A stretch of 64,000 nt of DNA from contig CAVPHU010000010.1 of the NCBI GenBank assembly GCA_963704815.1, forward strand, positions 310,001 to 374,000. The letters run 5' to 3'. The DNA comes from DATKWD01 sp963704815 (GTDB lineage: Bacteria > Actinomycetota > Acidimicrobiia > Acidimicrobiales > Salinilacustritrichaceae). Below are positions 28,275-38,050 of this stretch, piece after piece (the stretch's first letter is position 1; every line of letters starts with the position of its first letter). The position numbers and the translations under genes are program-made. The notes under the pieces are model-generated. The model was not told the origin of the DNA. It made no database searches and saw only the letters and a list, made by a program, of their open reading frames with translations.

Positions 28275-29324
28275 GTGCCAAGCAAGAAGCGCCTGATCGC
28301 CTGGATCGGGATCCTGATGTCGTTCACGCTGCTCGCCGCGGCGTGCGGCGACGACAGCAGCAGCAGCGAGACGTCGCCGGAAGGCGGAACCCCGACCGAC
28401 GGAGGCGGCGCCTCCGGATCGATCGAGATCTCGGGCTCGTCGACCGTCGAGCCGATCTCGACCCGGGTGGCCGAGCTGCTCGAGGACGAGAACAGCGACA
28501 TCTTCGTGAACGTCGACGGCCCCGGAACCGGTGACGGCTTCGCGCTCTTCTGCGAGGGCCAGACCGACATCTCCAACGCCTCGCGTGCCATCAAGGACGA
28601 GGAGATCCAGACGTGCGAGGACAACGGTATCGAGTACACCGAGCTCCTGATCGCCCAGGACGGCATCACCGTCATGGCCAACCCGGCGAACCCGCTCGAG
28701 TGCGTGAGCTTCCCCGACCTGTACGCGATCATCGGCCCCGAGTCGAGCGATGTGGACAACTGGTCCGACGCTTCGACCCTCGCCGCCGAGCTGGGCAGTG
28801 ACACCGAGTTCCCAGACCTGAGCCTCGACATCAGCGCCCCCGGCGCAGAGTCGGGCACGTTCGGATCGTTCATCGAGATCACCCTCGAGGGCATCTACGA
28901 CGAACGTCTGGAAGAAGGCGCCGTCGAGGAGACCGACCCGCCGATCCGCAACTACCCCGGCCAGGCCGATGACAACATCATCATCCAGGGCATCGAGGGC
29001 AGCGAGGGAGCGTTCGGCTACGTCGGATTCGCCTTCGCCGAGGAGGCGGGCGACCAGGTCAAGGAGCTGGCGGTCAGCGAAGAGCCGGGCGGCGACTGCG
29101 TGATGCCGACGGCCGAGACGATCGCCGACAACACCTACCCGATCTCGCGACCCCTCTACATCTACGTGAGCAACGCGAGCATCGCCGACAACCCGGCCGT
29201 CGCCGAGTACGTCGACTTCTACCTCGGCGACGCCTACGGCGCGGTCGAAGAAGTGGGCTACGTCAACCTCGACGACAGCACACTGGCCGACACGATCTCC
29301 ACGTGGGAGACCGCTCGCGGCTGA
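28275..29324 (+). CDS. pstS: Phosphate-binding lipoprotein PstS
   Basis: 349 aa. Lipid-anchored receptor of the high-affinity phosphate ABC importer. N-terminal basic residues, a hydrophobic stretch and a lipobox LLAAAC. Mature body has ISGSSTVEPIS, the phosphate-binding SGSSTV loop, ANPANPLECV and GAESGTFGSFIE. GTG start with AAGGAG upstream at 28262-28267, behind a PHO box. First gene of the pst operon. Confidence 0.92.
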   Translation: MPSKKRLIAWIGILMSFTLLAAACGDDSSSSETSPEGGTPTDGGGASGSIEISGSSTVEPISTRVAELLEDENSDIFVNVDGPGTGDGFALFCEGQTDISNASRAIKDEEIQTCEDNGIEYTELLIAQDGITVMANPANPLECVSFPDLYAIIGPESSDVDNWSDASTLAAELGSDTEFPDLSLDISAPGAESGTFGSFIEITLEGIYDERLEEGAVEETDPPIRNYPGQADDNIIIQGIEGSEGAFGYVGFAFAEEAGDQVKELAVSEEPGGDCVMPTAETIADNTYPISRPLYIYVSNASIADNPAVAEYVDFYLGDAYGAVEEVGYVNLDDSTLADTISTWETARG

Positions 29325-29334
29325 CCGGGCCTCG

Positions 29335-29400
29335 ACCTCCGGTCTCGGAGGTGACCGATGATCCGGGCCCGTGGCTCCGCGCCCCCTCCGTGGGGCCCGG
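29335..29400 (+). terminator. Two hairpins between pstS and pstC
   Basis: ACCTCC / GGAGGT (29335-29352), then CCGGGCCC / GGGCCCGG (29363-29400). Placed right after the pstS stop, they may attenuate read-through so that more PstS than PstCAB is made, as known in other pst operons. There is no T-tract. Confidence 0.5.
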
Positions 29401-29498
29401 CCCGGACATCGGTCGGCCTCCGTTCTGACATGATCTGTTGTCTGCACGCTCTCCCCATTCGCCGCTGTGGCGACGACGACCCCCGATGAGGTCCTTCG

Positions 29499-30443
29499 TT
29501 GACTGACGTCTCCATGCCATCGCCCGGCCGGCTCAGCTCGAGCGACCTCGTCGGCGATCCCCGGCGCCAACGATCCGAGGCCGCCGCCAGGATCGTCTTC
29601 CTCGGCGCAGCCGTCACCTCGGTCGCCATCACCGCAGCGATCATCTGGTCTCTGGCCCGCGAGACCTGGACGTTCATGTCGACCGTCGTGTGGTCCTCGG
29701 TGTGGGGCGAAGGCTGGTTCCCCCGTGCCGGCGAGTTCGACATCCGCACGTTGATCGTGGGCTCGCTGATCGTCTCCGCGGTCGCCATGGTCGTGGCCGC
29801 GCCGCTTGGCCTCGGTGCGGCCATCTACCTGAGCGAGTACGCGAGCTCGCGGGTGCGCAAGGTGCTCAAGCCTGCGCTCGAGATCCTGGCCGGCATCCCG
29901 TCGGTCGTGCTGGGGTTCTTCGCGCTGACCTTCATCGCTCCCGAGCTGGTCCAGCGCATCTTCGACGGCTCGCCGCAGGCCAACCTGCTGGTCGCCGGCC
30001 TCGGCGTGGGCATTCTCACCATTCCACTGGTGGCGTCGGTGTCCGAGGACGCACTCCAATCGGTGCCCAGCTCGCTCCGCGAAGCCAGCTACGGCGTCGG
30101 AGCCCGCAAGGTGTCGACGGTGACCCGCGTCGTGATCCCGGCCGCCATCTCGGGTCTGGTGGCGTCGGCCATCATCGCGGTGTCCCGTGCCCTCGGTGAG
30201 ACGATGGTGGTGTTCATCGCCGCCGGCGGCGGCAATGGCGCCTTCTTCACCACCAACCCCCTCGACAAGGGCCTGACCATGACCGCAGCCATGGCGACCC
30301 AGGCCGCCGGCACCGACAACGTGGCCGGCGTCGGGCTCTCGTTCCAGAGCCTCTTCTTCGTCGGCACCCTCCTCTTTCTCATCACCCTGACCCTCAACCT
30401 GATCGCCGACCGGTTCGTCCGCCGCGTCCGGCAGAAGTACTGA
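29499..30443 (+). CDS. pstC: Phosphate ABC transporter permease PstC
   Basis: 314 aa, six predicted membrane helices. The permease EAA-like loop reads ALQSVPSSLREASYGVGARKVSTVTRVVIP, the contact site for PstB. PLGLGAAIYLSEYAS is the usual start of the permease domain. TTG start; ATG 15 nt later is possible. The next gene (pstA) starts 10 nt after its stop. Confidence 0.92.
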   Translation: MTDVSMPSPGRLSSSDLVGDPRRQRSEAAARIVFLGAAVTSVAITAAIIWSLARETWTFMSTVVWSSVWGEGWFPRAGEFDIRTLIVGSLIVSAVAMVVAAPLGLGAAIYLSEYASSRVRKVLKPALEILAGIPSVVLGFFALTFIAPELVQRIFDGSPQANLLVAGLGVGILTIPLVASVSEDALQSVPSSLREASYGVGARKVSTVTRVVIPAAISGLVASAIIAVSRALGETMVVFIAAGGGNGAFFTTNPLDKGLTMTAAMATQAAGTDNVAGVGLSFQSLFFVGTLLFLITLTLNLIADRFVRRVRQKY

Positions 30444-30453
30444 GGAGCGACCC

Positions 30454-31413
30454 ATGGCCATCGCCACGCGCCTCTCGACCGGACCCGACCGCGCCATCGA
30501 GATCACCCGTGCCATCACCGGCCGAGGCACCGACGCCAGAGGCGCCATCTTCCGCGCCCTGCTCCAGATCGCCCTGTTGATCTCGGTCCTGCTGTTGATC
30601 ATCCTGCTGATCGATCAGGTCACCAAGGGCTGGGACGTGCTGTCGACCCGGTTCGGCGCCTTCTTCCAGGGCACCCTCCGTTCTCGACCCGAAGACCCGA
30701 CCATCGGCATCGCGCAGGGCCTCGTCGGGTCGTTCTGGATCGCCATCTTCACCGCAGGCTTCGCCTTCCCGACCGGCATCGCCGCGGCGATCTACCTCGA
30801 GGAATACGCCACGCAGAACCGGTTCACGAACTTCATCGACATCAACATCCGCAATCTGGCCGGTGTGCCCTCGGTCGTCTACGGCATCCTCGGGCTCTCG
30901 GTCATCGTCAACACCTTCGGAATGCGCCAAGGGGCCGGTGGAACGCTGATGGCCGGTGGGCTCACCCTGGCCATCCTCGTGCTCCCCATCGTCATCATCA
31001 CCGCCGCCGAGGCGATCCGTGCCGTTCCCGACAGCCTCCGCGAGGCCGGCTACGGGGTCGGTGCGACCCGGTGGGAGGTGGTCCGCCATCACGTGCTTCC
31101 CTACGCCGCGCCGGGAATCATCACCGGCACCATCCTGTCGCTCGCCCGTGCTCTGGGCGAGGCTGCGCCGCTCATCCTCATCGGTGCCGTCAGCGGCCGG
31201 CTGGCATCCGATCCGTCCTACCTCGACGTCGGTCAGCTGACCGAGCGCTTCACGGCCATGCCGATCGTCATCACGACCTGGGCCGGTCGGCCCGAGACCG
31301 AGTTCCGGACGCTCACGGCCGCCGCCATCGTGGTGCTTCTCGTGGTGGTCCTGCTGTGCAACCTGACCGCCATCCTGCTGCGAAACCGATTCGAGAAGAA
31401 GCGAGGCTCCTAA
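30454..31413 (+). CDS. pstA: Phosphate ABC transporter permease PstA
   Basis: 319 aa, second permease. Helices start at LLQIALLISVLLLIILLI; PTGIAAAIYLEEYATQNR opens the permease domain and IRAVPDSLREAGYGVGATRWEVV is the EAA loop for the ATPase. RALGEAAPLILIGA is the characteristic PstA segment near the end. Third gene of the operon; pstB starts 4 nt after its stop. Confidence 0.92.
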   Translation: MAIATRLSTGPDRAIEITRAITGRGTDARGAIFRALLQIALLISVLLLIILLIDQVTKGWDVLSTRFGAFFQGTLRSRPEDPTIGIAQGLVGSFWIAIFTAGFAFPTGIAAAIYLEEYATQNRFTNFIDINIRNLAGVPSVVYGILGLSVIVNTFGMRQGAGGTLMAGGLTLAILVLPIVIITAAEAIRAVPDSLREAGYGVGATRWEVVRHHVLPYAAPGIITGTILSLARALGEAAPLILIGAVSGRLASDPSYLDVGQLTERFTAMPIVITTWAGRPETEFRTLTAAAIVVLLVVVLLCNLTAILLRNRFEKKRGS

Positions 31414-31417
31414 CATC

Positions 31418-32293
31418 ATGTCCCCCGATCCAGGTGCACCAGCGATGACCGAGACCCCCCCCGACGATGCGCCGTCAGACGCCCCTGCTGCCGACCCGAC
31501 GGTGCTCGACGACCACGCCGTCGTGTTCGACGTCAACGACCTCGACGTCTACTACGGCAGCTTCCGGGCGGTCGAGAACGTCGACCTCGATGTCCGGGAG
31601 CACGAGATCACGGCCTTCATCGGCCCGTCAGGGTGTGGCAAGACCACCGTCCTGCGCTGCTTCAACCGGATGAACGACCTGATCGACACGGCACGGGTCG
31701 AGGGCGAGATCCTCTACCACGGCGTGAACCTCTACGACGACGCCGTCTCGCCGGTCGAGGTCCGGCGGCGCATCGGCATGGTCTTCCAGAAGCCGAACCC
31801 GTTCCCGAAGTCGATCTACGACAACATCGCGTACGGCCCACGGATCACCGGCATGAAGGTCGGCCTCGACGACGTCGTCGAGAAGGCGCTCCGTCGGGCG
31901 GCATTGTGGGACGAGGTGAAGGATCGTCTCGACGAGTCGGCGCTCGGCATGTCGGGCGGCCAGCAGCAGCGGCTGTGTATCGCACGCGCCATCGCCACCG
32001 AACCCGAGGTGCTGCTCATGGACGAGCCGTGCTCGGCCCTCGACCCCATCGCCACGGCACGCATCGAAGACCTCATGCAAGAGATCAAGAGCCTCTACAC
32101 GATCGTGATCGTGACCCACAACATGCAGCAGGCGGCTCGGGTGAGCGACCGCACGGCCTTCTTCACCGTCGACGTGAACCCCGACAGCGACTTCCGGACC
32201 GGCAAGCTCATCGAGTTCGATCAGACCGAGACGATGTTCTCGAACCCGAGTGACGAACGGACCGAGAACTACGTCACCGGACGCTTCGGTTGA
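31418..32293 (+). CDS. pstB: Phosphate ABC transporter ATP-binding protein PstB
   Basis: 291 aa. Walker A GPSGCGKTT, Q-loop MVFQKPNPFPKSIYDN (the PstB-specific sequence), signature LGMSGGQQQR, Walker B VLLMDEPCSALD, and the switch His in VTHNMQQA. An acidic, Pro-rich extension of about 35 residues precedes the nucleotide-binding domain; the ATG at 31445 would remove only part of it. The last four bases overlap the next gene. Confidence 0.93.
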   Translation: MSPDPGAPAMTETPPDDAPSDAPAADPTVLDDHAVVFDVNDLDVYYGSFRAVENVDLDVREHEITAFIGPSGCGKTTVLRCFNRMNDLIDTARVEGEILYHGVNLYDDAVSPVEVRRRIGMVFQKPNPFPKSIYDNIAYGPRITGMKVGLDDVVEKALRRAALWDEVKDRLDESALGMSGGQQQRLCIARAIATEPEVLLMDEPCSALDPIATARIEDLMQEIKSLYTIVIVTHNMQQAARVSDRTAFFTVDVNPDSDFRTGKLIEFDQTETMFSNPSDERTENYVTGRFG

Positions 32294-32968
32294 AGACGGG
32301 TCAGCCCTTGCGACAGGCATTCCAGGCCGAGCTCGACCAGCTGCGCATGCAGGTGGAGGTGATGGGCGTTCGCGTCGATCAGAACCTCGAGCGGATGCGC
32401 CAGGTGCTGGCGCACCACGACGCCGGTGTCGTGGCGTTGGCGGTCGACGCCGACGACGACATCGACGACATGAACGTGTCGCTGACCGAGCGGTGCTACG
32501 ACCTGTTGGCTCGCGAGAACCCGGTGGCATCGGACCTGCGGTTCATCGTGTCGGTGCTGCGGATCCTCTCCGAGCTGGAACGGATCGGCGATCTGACGCT
32601 GCGCGTGGTCAAGCGCTCCGACGAGTTCGAAACGGTGGCAGCCCACCCGGTGATCGCCGATCTGCTCCTCGCCATGAGCGAACACGCCGTCGATCAGTTC
32701 CGCATGGCCCTGCGCGCCTGGTCGAGCCAGGATGCCGACCTCGCCGACCGAGCTGGCCCGGGCCACCGGCGAGGTCGACTTCTATGCCGGCCGCCTCGCC
32801 GAAGAGCTGCTCAGCCTCACCGGCGACGATGCCGTGCGGGTCGCCCTCACCAGCCTCGTCATCGGGCGGGCGCTCGACCGGATCGCCGACCACGCCGCCA
32901 TCATCGGCGCCCGGCTGCGCTACCTGCTCAGCGGCGATCCCGACCATCTGGCGGCCGAGGTCCGATGA
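32290..32968 (+). CDS. phoU: PhoU-like phosphate signalling protein, first copy (one frameshift)
   Basis: About 225 aa after correction. TTG start overlapping the pstB stop by 4 nt. Two three-helix PhoU repeats: MRQVLAHHDAGVVALAVDAD, ENPVASDLRFIVSVLRILSELERIGDL and, in the second, GRALDRIADHAAIIGARLRY, with the conserved ERIGD and DRIAD metal motifs. One extra base near 32745 separates SSQDADLA from ELARATGEVDF. PhoU damps Pst activity and PhoR signalling. Confidence 0.88.
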
Positions 32969-33046
32969 GCGAATCACCAGGGGTCGTTGTAGTCCGTCCC
33001 AGACGGGTGATGATGGCACCTGCGGATCGAGGGAGGAAGTGACGTC

Positions 33047-33776
33047 GTGATCGAGACCCGAAAGACCTTCCACGATCAGCTCGAGGACGTGAGCCGCGAC
33101 ATCGTTCGTCTGGCGGCCCATGTCACCGAGATGATCCCGAAAGGCACCGATGCCCTGCTCGACCAACGACCTCGCAGGCGCTCCAGGAGCTCATCGACAG
33201 CGACGACGAGCTCGACGAGCTCACGTCTGGATCGAGGAGCAGTGCTACCAGATCCTCGCGCTCCAGCAGCCGATGGCCGCCGACATGCGCGCCGTGGTCA
33301 CGGCTATCCGCCTGGCGTCGGAGATCGAGCGGTCCGGCGACCTGGTGGTCAACATCTGCAAGGGGGCGCGCCGGGTCTACCCCGTCGAGATCAGCCCGGC
33401 CATCCGGGGGCTCATCGAGCAGATGGCCGAGCAGGCCTCGAAGCTCTTCAAGTTGAGCATGGACGCCTACGTCGAGGGTGACGCCGGCCTCGCTGCGGCG
33501 CTCGACGACATGGACGACACGCTCGACCTGCTCCATGAGCACTACATCGAGACGCTGCTGACCGAGCACCCCGAAGCCGATCTGCAGGTCGCCGTCCAGT
33601 TCGCGCTCATCGGCCGCTACTACGAACGCATCGGCGACCACGCCGTCAACATCGGCGAGCAGATCCGCTACATGGTCGACGGCTGGCTCCCCGAGCATGC
33701 CGGAGCCGCGCGGATGGCGGCGAAGCGTGCGGCCGAGGAGACATCGACCGTTCCGCCGCCCGAAGACGAGAGCTGA
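33047..33776 (+). CDS. phoU: PhoU-like phosphate signalling protein, second copy (frameshifted)
   Basis: About 242 aa after correction. GTG start behind GGGAGGAAG. MIETRKTFHDQLEDVSRDI, then WIEEQCYQILALQQPMAADMR with SEIERSGDLV, and a second repeat with ALIGRYYERIGDHAVNIGEQ. Between 33160 and 33240 three single-base indels scramble the frame; reading across gives DLAALQELIDSDDELDEL. Two adjacent PhoU genes occur in other Actinobacteria, one per control task, but that split is not proven here. Confidence 0.85.
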
Positions 33777-33778
33777 CC

Positions 33779-34582
33779 GTGCGACTCCTGGTCACCAATG
33801 ACGACGGAGTCGATGCACCGAGCCTGCACGTGCTGGCCCGCGCCCTCGAGCAGGCGGGTCACGATCTGGTGATCGCTGCACCCGATCACGACTACTCGGG
33901 AGCCGGTGCCTCGATCGGGCGGGGCATGCCCGACGCTCCGATCGAGGTCGGGACCCGCGACATCGAGGGGGTCGGCGCCGGCGCCCACGCCGTCGCCGGA
34001 CCTCCGGCGTTGTGCGTGATGCTCAGCCGGCTCGGCGGTTTCGGTCCGCCGCCCGACATGGTCGTGGCGGGCATCAATCCCGGGAGCAACACCGGACGGG
34101 CGACGCTGCACAGCGGGACGGTGGGCGCGGCGCTCACCGGGGCGAACTTCGGGATCCCCGGGGTGGCCGTCAGCCTCGCCAACTACGACGAGCTCGGGCT
34201 GGCCGAGGTCTCGCACTACGAGACGGCGGCCCAGTTCGGCGTGCGCGCCGTCGACTGGGTGATCGCCCGCGGCGATCGGACGGTGCTCAACGTCAACGTG
34301 CCCAACCTCGAGATCGACGACGTCCGTGGGGTCCGACCCGCCCGGCTGGCGCCGTTCGGCACGGCGCGGGCCGCCATCGTCGGTGGGCAGACGTCCGAGA
34401 TCCACATCGAGTACCAGCCGACCGACGTCGAACTCGGCGCCGACACCGACACTGCGCTCGTGCGGTCGGGCTACGTGGCGGTCACCGCCCTGATCGGCAT
34501 CCGGCGCGACCCTGATGGCGATGTCGAGGCAGCCGCCGGTGCCATGGACGCGCTGCGAACCGAGCAGGCGGCGAGCCGATGA
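33779..34582 (+). CDS. surE: 5'-nucleotidase SurE
   Basis: 267 aa. Survival protein E, a metal-dependent phosphatase of nucleoside monophosphates and short polyphosphate. The metal ligands are in LLVTNDDGVDA (residues 3-13), DHDYSGAGASI gives the Ser, and GINPGSNTGRATLHSGTVGAA holds the Asn loop. GTG start 2 nt after phoU2. It is inside the phosphate block and overlaps phoR by 4 nt, so it probably shares the Pho message. Confidence 0.92.
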   Translation: MRLLVTNDDGVDAPSLHVLARALEQAGHDLVIAAPDHDYSGAGASIGRGMPDAPIEVGTRDIEGVGAGAHAVAGPPALCVMLSRLGGFGPPPDMVVAGINPGSNTGRATLHSGTVGAALTGANFGIPGVAVSLANYDELGLAEVSHYETAAQFGVRAVDWVIARGDRTVLNVNVPNLEIDDVRGVRPARLAPFGTARAAIVGGQTSEIHIEYQPTDVELGADTDTALVRSGYVAVTALIGIRRDPDGDVEAAAGAMDALRTEQAASR

Positions 34583-35856
34583 TCGTCGCCGACACCGTCG
34601 AACTCGAGGCGGCGGCCATCTTCGGGGGCATCGCCGCGCTCGCCATCGTGCTCCTGATCGTGCTGCTCTTCGTGTGGCGAGCCAGGCGGCGGTTGGTTCG
34701 TCGGCTCCACGGCAGCATCGTTCGGCTCGATCCCGACGCGGTGGCGGTCGAACAACGCGGTCTCGAGTGGACCCTCACCGCGCTCGACCGGGCGGTCGAC
34801 GACGAACTGCTCCGGGGAGGTGAGGCGACCGTTGCCGAGGTCAGGTTCGCCCGAGGTCTCGCCGCGATGCCCTCAGGCGTGCTGTTGTACGACGAGGAGG
34901 GCACGGTCGCCTACCGAAACGACCCGGCCGCCGGATTCATCGACGCTCGACACGGCGACGCCCTCGTCGAGGAGGCCATCGACGAGCTCCGCGATGCCGC
35001 GCTGACCGGCGAGGAGGGCGGACGAACCCTCGAGCTGTTCGGCCCGCCCCGCCGAACCCTGGTGGTGTCGGCGAGCCCGCTCGACGACGGCCGCCGCTCG
35101 ATCGGTGCACTCATCGTCGTCGACGACGTCACCGAGCGCCGCCGGCTCGATGCGGTACGGCGCGACTTCGTGGCCAACATCAGCCACGAGCTCAAGACAC
35201 CGGTCGGCGGCCTCGGCCTCCTCGCCGAGACGATCGTCTCCGAGGACGACCCTGCCGTCGTCGAACGCCTCGCCCAACGGATGCACGACGAGGCGTTCCG
35301 CGTGAGCCGCATCATCGACGACCTGCTCGAGCTCAGCCGGATCGAGGCCGGCGAGTCACGGCTCGGCGATCCGGTGTCGGTGGGCCTCGTCATCGCCGAA
35401 GCGGCCGAGCGGCTCCGCAGCTCAGCGGAGCGGCGCGGGATCACCCTCGACATCGTCGAACCAGCCAAGCGCCTCACCGTGATCGGTGATCGGCGACAGC
35501 TCGCCTCGGCGATCGCCAACCTGCTCGACAACGCCGTCAAGTACAGCGAGGACGGATCCGTGGTGAACGTGAAGGCCGACACCAGCGGCGACCAGGTCGA
35601 GATCGAGGTGACCGACCACGGTGTCGGCATCCCTCGCCGCGACCTCGAACGGGTCTTCGAGCGGTTCTACCGCGTCGATCGGGCCCGCAGCCGCGAGACC
35701 GGCGGGACCGGCCTCGGGTTGGCCATCGTCCGTCACGTCGCATCGAACCACTCGGGCGACATCACCGTGACCTCACGCGAGGGCGAGGGGTCGACGTTCG
35801 TGCTGAGCCTCCCCGCAGGGCCCGGTCCGGTCGGCCTCACCTCGGAGGCCGTGTGA
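34579..35856 (+). CDS. phoR: Phosphate sensor histidine kinase (PhoR/SenX3-like)
   Basis: 425 aa. A single N-terminal membrane helix (AIVLLIVLLFVWRA, about residues 18-36), a PAS-like region to about residue 190, the dimerisation domain with phospho-His in NISHELKTP (about residue 203), and the ATPase domain with NLLDNAVKYS, DHGVGIP and GTGLGLAIV. The one-helix plus PAS layout is that of SenX3/PhoR. Coupled to the response regulator by a 4-nt overlap. Confidence 0.9.
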   Translation: MIVADTVELEAAAIFGGIAALAIVLLIVLLFVWRARRRLVRRLHGSIVRLDPDAVAVEQRGLEWTLTALDRAVDDELLRGGEATVAEVRFARGLAAMPSGVLLYDEEGTVAYRNDPAAGFIDARHGDALVEEAIDELRDAALTGEEGGRTLELFGPPRRTLVVSASPLDDGRRSIGALIVVDDVTERRRLDAVRRDFVANISHELKTPVGGLGLLAETIVSEDDPAVVERLAQRMHDEAFRVSRIIDDLLELSRIEAGESRLGDPVSVGLVIAEAAERLRSSAERRGITLDIVEPAKRLTVIGDRRQLASAIANLLDNAVKYSEDGSVVNVKADTSGDQVEIEVTDHGVGIPRRDLERVFERFYRVDRARSRETGGTGLGLAIVRHVASNHSGDITVTSREGEGSTFVLSLPAGPGPVGLTSEAV

Positions 35857-36545
35857 CCGACACGGTGCTGTTGGTCGAGGACGAGGAGTCGTTCGTCGAC
35901 GCACTCAGCATCGGGTTGGAGCGCGAAGGATTCCTGGTCCACGTGGCCCGCGACGGTGCCGAGGCCCTCGACCGGTTCGACGTCGTGAAGCCCGATGTCA
36001 TCCTGCTCGACGTCATGCTGCCGAAGGTGAGCGGGATCGACGTCTGCCGTGAGATCCGGAAGTCGTCGAAGGTGCCGATCATCATGGTCACCGCGAAGGC
36101 CAGCGAGATCGACACCGTGGTCGGGCTCGAGGTGGGCGCCGACGACTACGTGAGCAAGCCCTACCGGGTGCGTGAACTCGTGGCCCGCATCCGTGCCGTG
36201 ATGCGGCGGGTGCCCGATGCCCCGGTCGATTCGGTGAGCGCCGACGCCATCGAGGTCGGCGACGTGACCCTCGATCCGGCCCGCCACGAGGTGACGGTGC
36301 GGGGCGATGCCATCACCCTGCCGCTCAAGGAGTTCGAGCTGCTCGAGGTCCTGCTCCAGAACGCCGGACTGGTGATGACCCGCGACACGCTGATCGACCG
36401 GGTCTGGGGTGCGGACTACGTCGGTGACACCAAGACCCTCGACGTCCACATCAAGCGGCTCAGGTCCAAGATCGAGGGCGACCCGGCGAACCCGAGCCGC
36501 ATCAGCACCATTCGTGGTCTCGGCTACAAGTACGAGTCTCGCTGA
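35853..36545 (+). CDS. phoP: Phosphate response regulator (PhoP/RegX3-like)
   Basis: 230 aa OmpR-type regulator. Acidic pocket VEDEE, phospho-acceptor Asp at about residue 53 in LLDVMLPKVSG, Lys in YVSKPYRVRELVARIRAV; C-terminal winged helix ending TLDVHIKRLRSKIEGD and IRGLGYKYESR. Expected to bind the PHO box before pstS. GTG start overlapping phoR. Confidence 0.92.
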   Translation: MTDTVLLVEDEESFVDALSIGLEREGFLVHVARDGAEALDRFDVVKPDVILLDVMLPKVSGIDVCREIRKSSKVPIIMVTAKASEIDTVVGLEVGADDYVSKPYRVRELVARIRAVMRRVPDAPVDSVSADAIEVGDVTLDPARHEVTVRGDAITLPLKEFELLEVLLQNAGLVMTRDTLIDRVWGADYVGDTKTLDVHIKRLRSKIEGDPANPSRISTIRGLGYKYESR

Positions 36546-36579
36546 CGACGGCGGGTGACAGACCTCCGCATTCCGCCTC

Positions 36580-36585
36580 TACGAT
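36580..36585 (+). promoter_or_regulatory. Leaderless-type -10 of the MFS gene
   Basis: TACGAT ends 7 nt before the ATG at 36593. Confidence 0.4.
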
Positions 36586-36592
36586 GCACTCG

Positions 36593-38045
36593 ATGACCGC
36601 CGTGCCCGAACCCGGCGGCTGGAGAGCCCTCCAGAAGTCACGGGGGGCCGAGTCGTTTCGGATCTCACCCTTCACCCGACTGGCTCGCACCCATGCCTTC
36701 GCGGTCGCAGGCGACACCCTGGTGGCACTGGCGCTCGCCGACTCGCTGTTCTTCTCGATCGACCCGAGCGATGCCCGACTCAAGATCTTCGGCTACCTCG
36801 CCCTCACCGTCGCCCCGTTCGCGGTCGTCGCACCGCTCATCGGACCGGCGCTGGACCGGACTCGGGGCGGGCGCCGGTGGATGCTGCTGGGCACCCAGGC
36901 CCTCGCGCGCGGTGGTCTGCTTCCTGATGATCGGCGACATCGACAGCCTGCTGCTGTTCCCCGAGGCTTTCGCACTGCTCGTGCTGGCCAAGAGCTACAG
37001 CATCTCGAAGTCGGCGCTCGTGCCCACCACCGTGCAGGACGACGACGAGTTGGTCCTGGCCAACTCGCGACTCTCGCTCATCAGCGGTCTGATGGGCTTC
37101 ATCGCCGCGCTCCCGGGCGCCCTGCTGCTGACGGTCGCCGGGGCCGAGTGGGTTCTCGGTCTGGCGTCGATCGTCTTCCTCGTCGGCGCGGGCTTCGCCG
37201 TCCAGCTCCCCCCGGCGCAAGTCGCGGACGCGGCACCCACCGACGAGGAGCGCGCCGAACTGCGCAGCGGGCTCATCCTGCTGTCGGCCACGGCCATGGG
37301 CCTGCTGCGGGGCATCGTCGGATTCCTCACCTTCCTCCTCGCGTTCGATCTACGCGGGGGCGATGCACCGGCGTGGAACTTCGGGCTGGTGCTGGCCGTG
37401 AGCGCGGTCGGCTCGCTGGCCGGGTCGGGCCTCGCCCCCCACCTGCGCAAGCTCACGTCCGAGGAGAACATCCTCACCGGCCTGCTCGCCCTCACGGCGG
37501 TCAACGGGGTGCTGGCGGCCTACATCGGCGGGCTGACCGGCGCCGCGCTGATCGCCCTGACCGTCGGGGTGGCTGCGTCGGCGGGCAAGCAGGCGTTCGA
37601 CTCGATCGTCCAGCGCGATGCCCCCGACGCCAACCGAGGGCGGTCCTTCGCCAAGTTCGAGACCCGCTTCCAACTGTTCTGGGTCGCAGGCGCCATCGTG
37701 CCCGTGGTCGTGCCCCTGCTCCCCGGGGTCGACGAGTTCCCCGCACCCGTCGGGTTCCTGGCCGTCGGAGCGGTGGCTGCGTTCGCCGTCGTCAGCTACA
37801 AGGCCGGATCAGCCAAGCTCGAGCACGACGAGGCCGAGGACGAGGCCGAAGCCAACGTCTCACTCGCCGATCCCTTCGTCGACCTCGATGTCCCCGTCTA
37901 CGACGAGACCGTCGAAGCCCCGCCCCCGACCTCGATCAGCGTCGCCGACCCCGCCGACTTCGACGAGACGACGGTCGAACCCGCCGACACCGCCACCGAC
38001 GAGCGCCCGGCACCGACCCCACCCCCGCCCCAGGACTTCACGTAA
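36593..38045 (+). CDS. MFS-type transporter (one frameshift)
   Basis: About 483 aa after correction, with ten or more hydrophobic helices. GPALDRTRGGRRWMLLGTQ is the MFS loop 2-3 motif. After the frameshift near 36915 (one extra base in a GCGCGCGG run) the protein continues VVCFLMIGDIDSLLLF. A long Asp/Glu/Pro-rich tail of about 80 residues ends at the first repeat unit. Substrate unknown. Confidence 0.7.
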
Positions 38046-38050
38046 TACCC

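Noticed and set aside
28185..30602. 805-aa minus-strand ORF
   Set aside because: Antisense shadow of pstS and pstC with the same compositional artefact.
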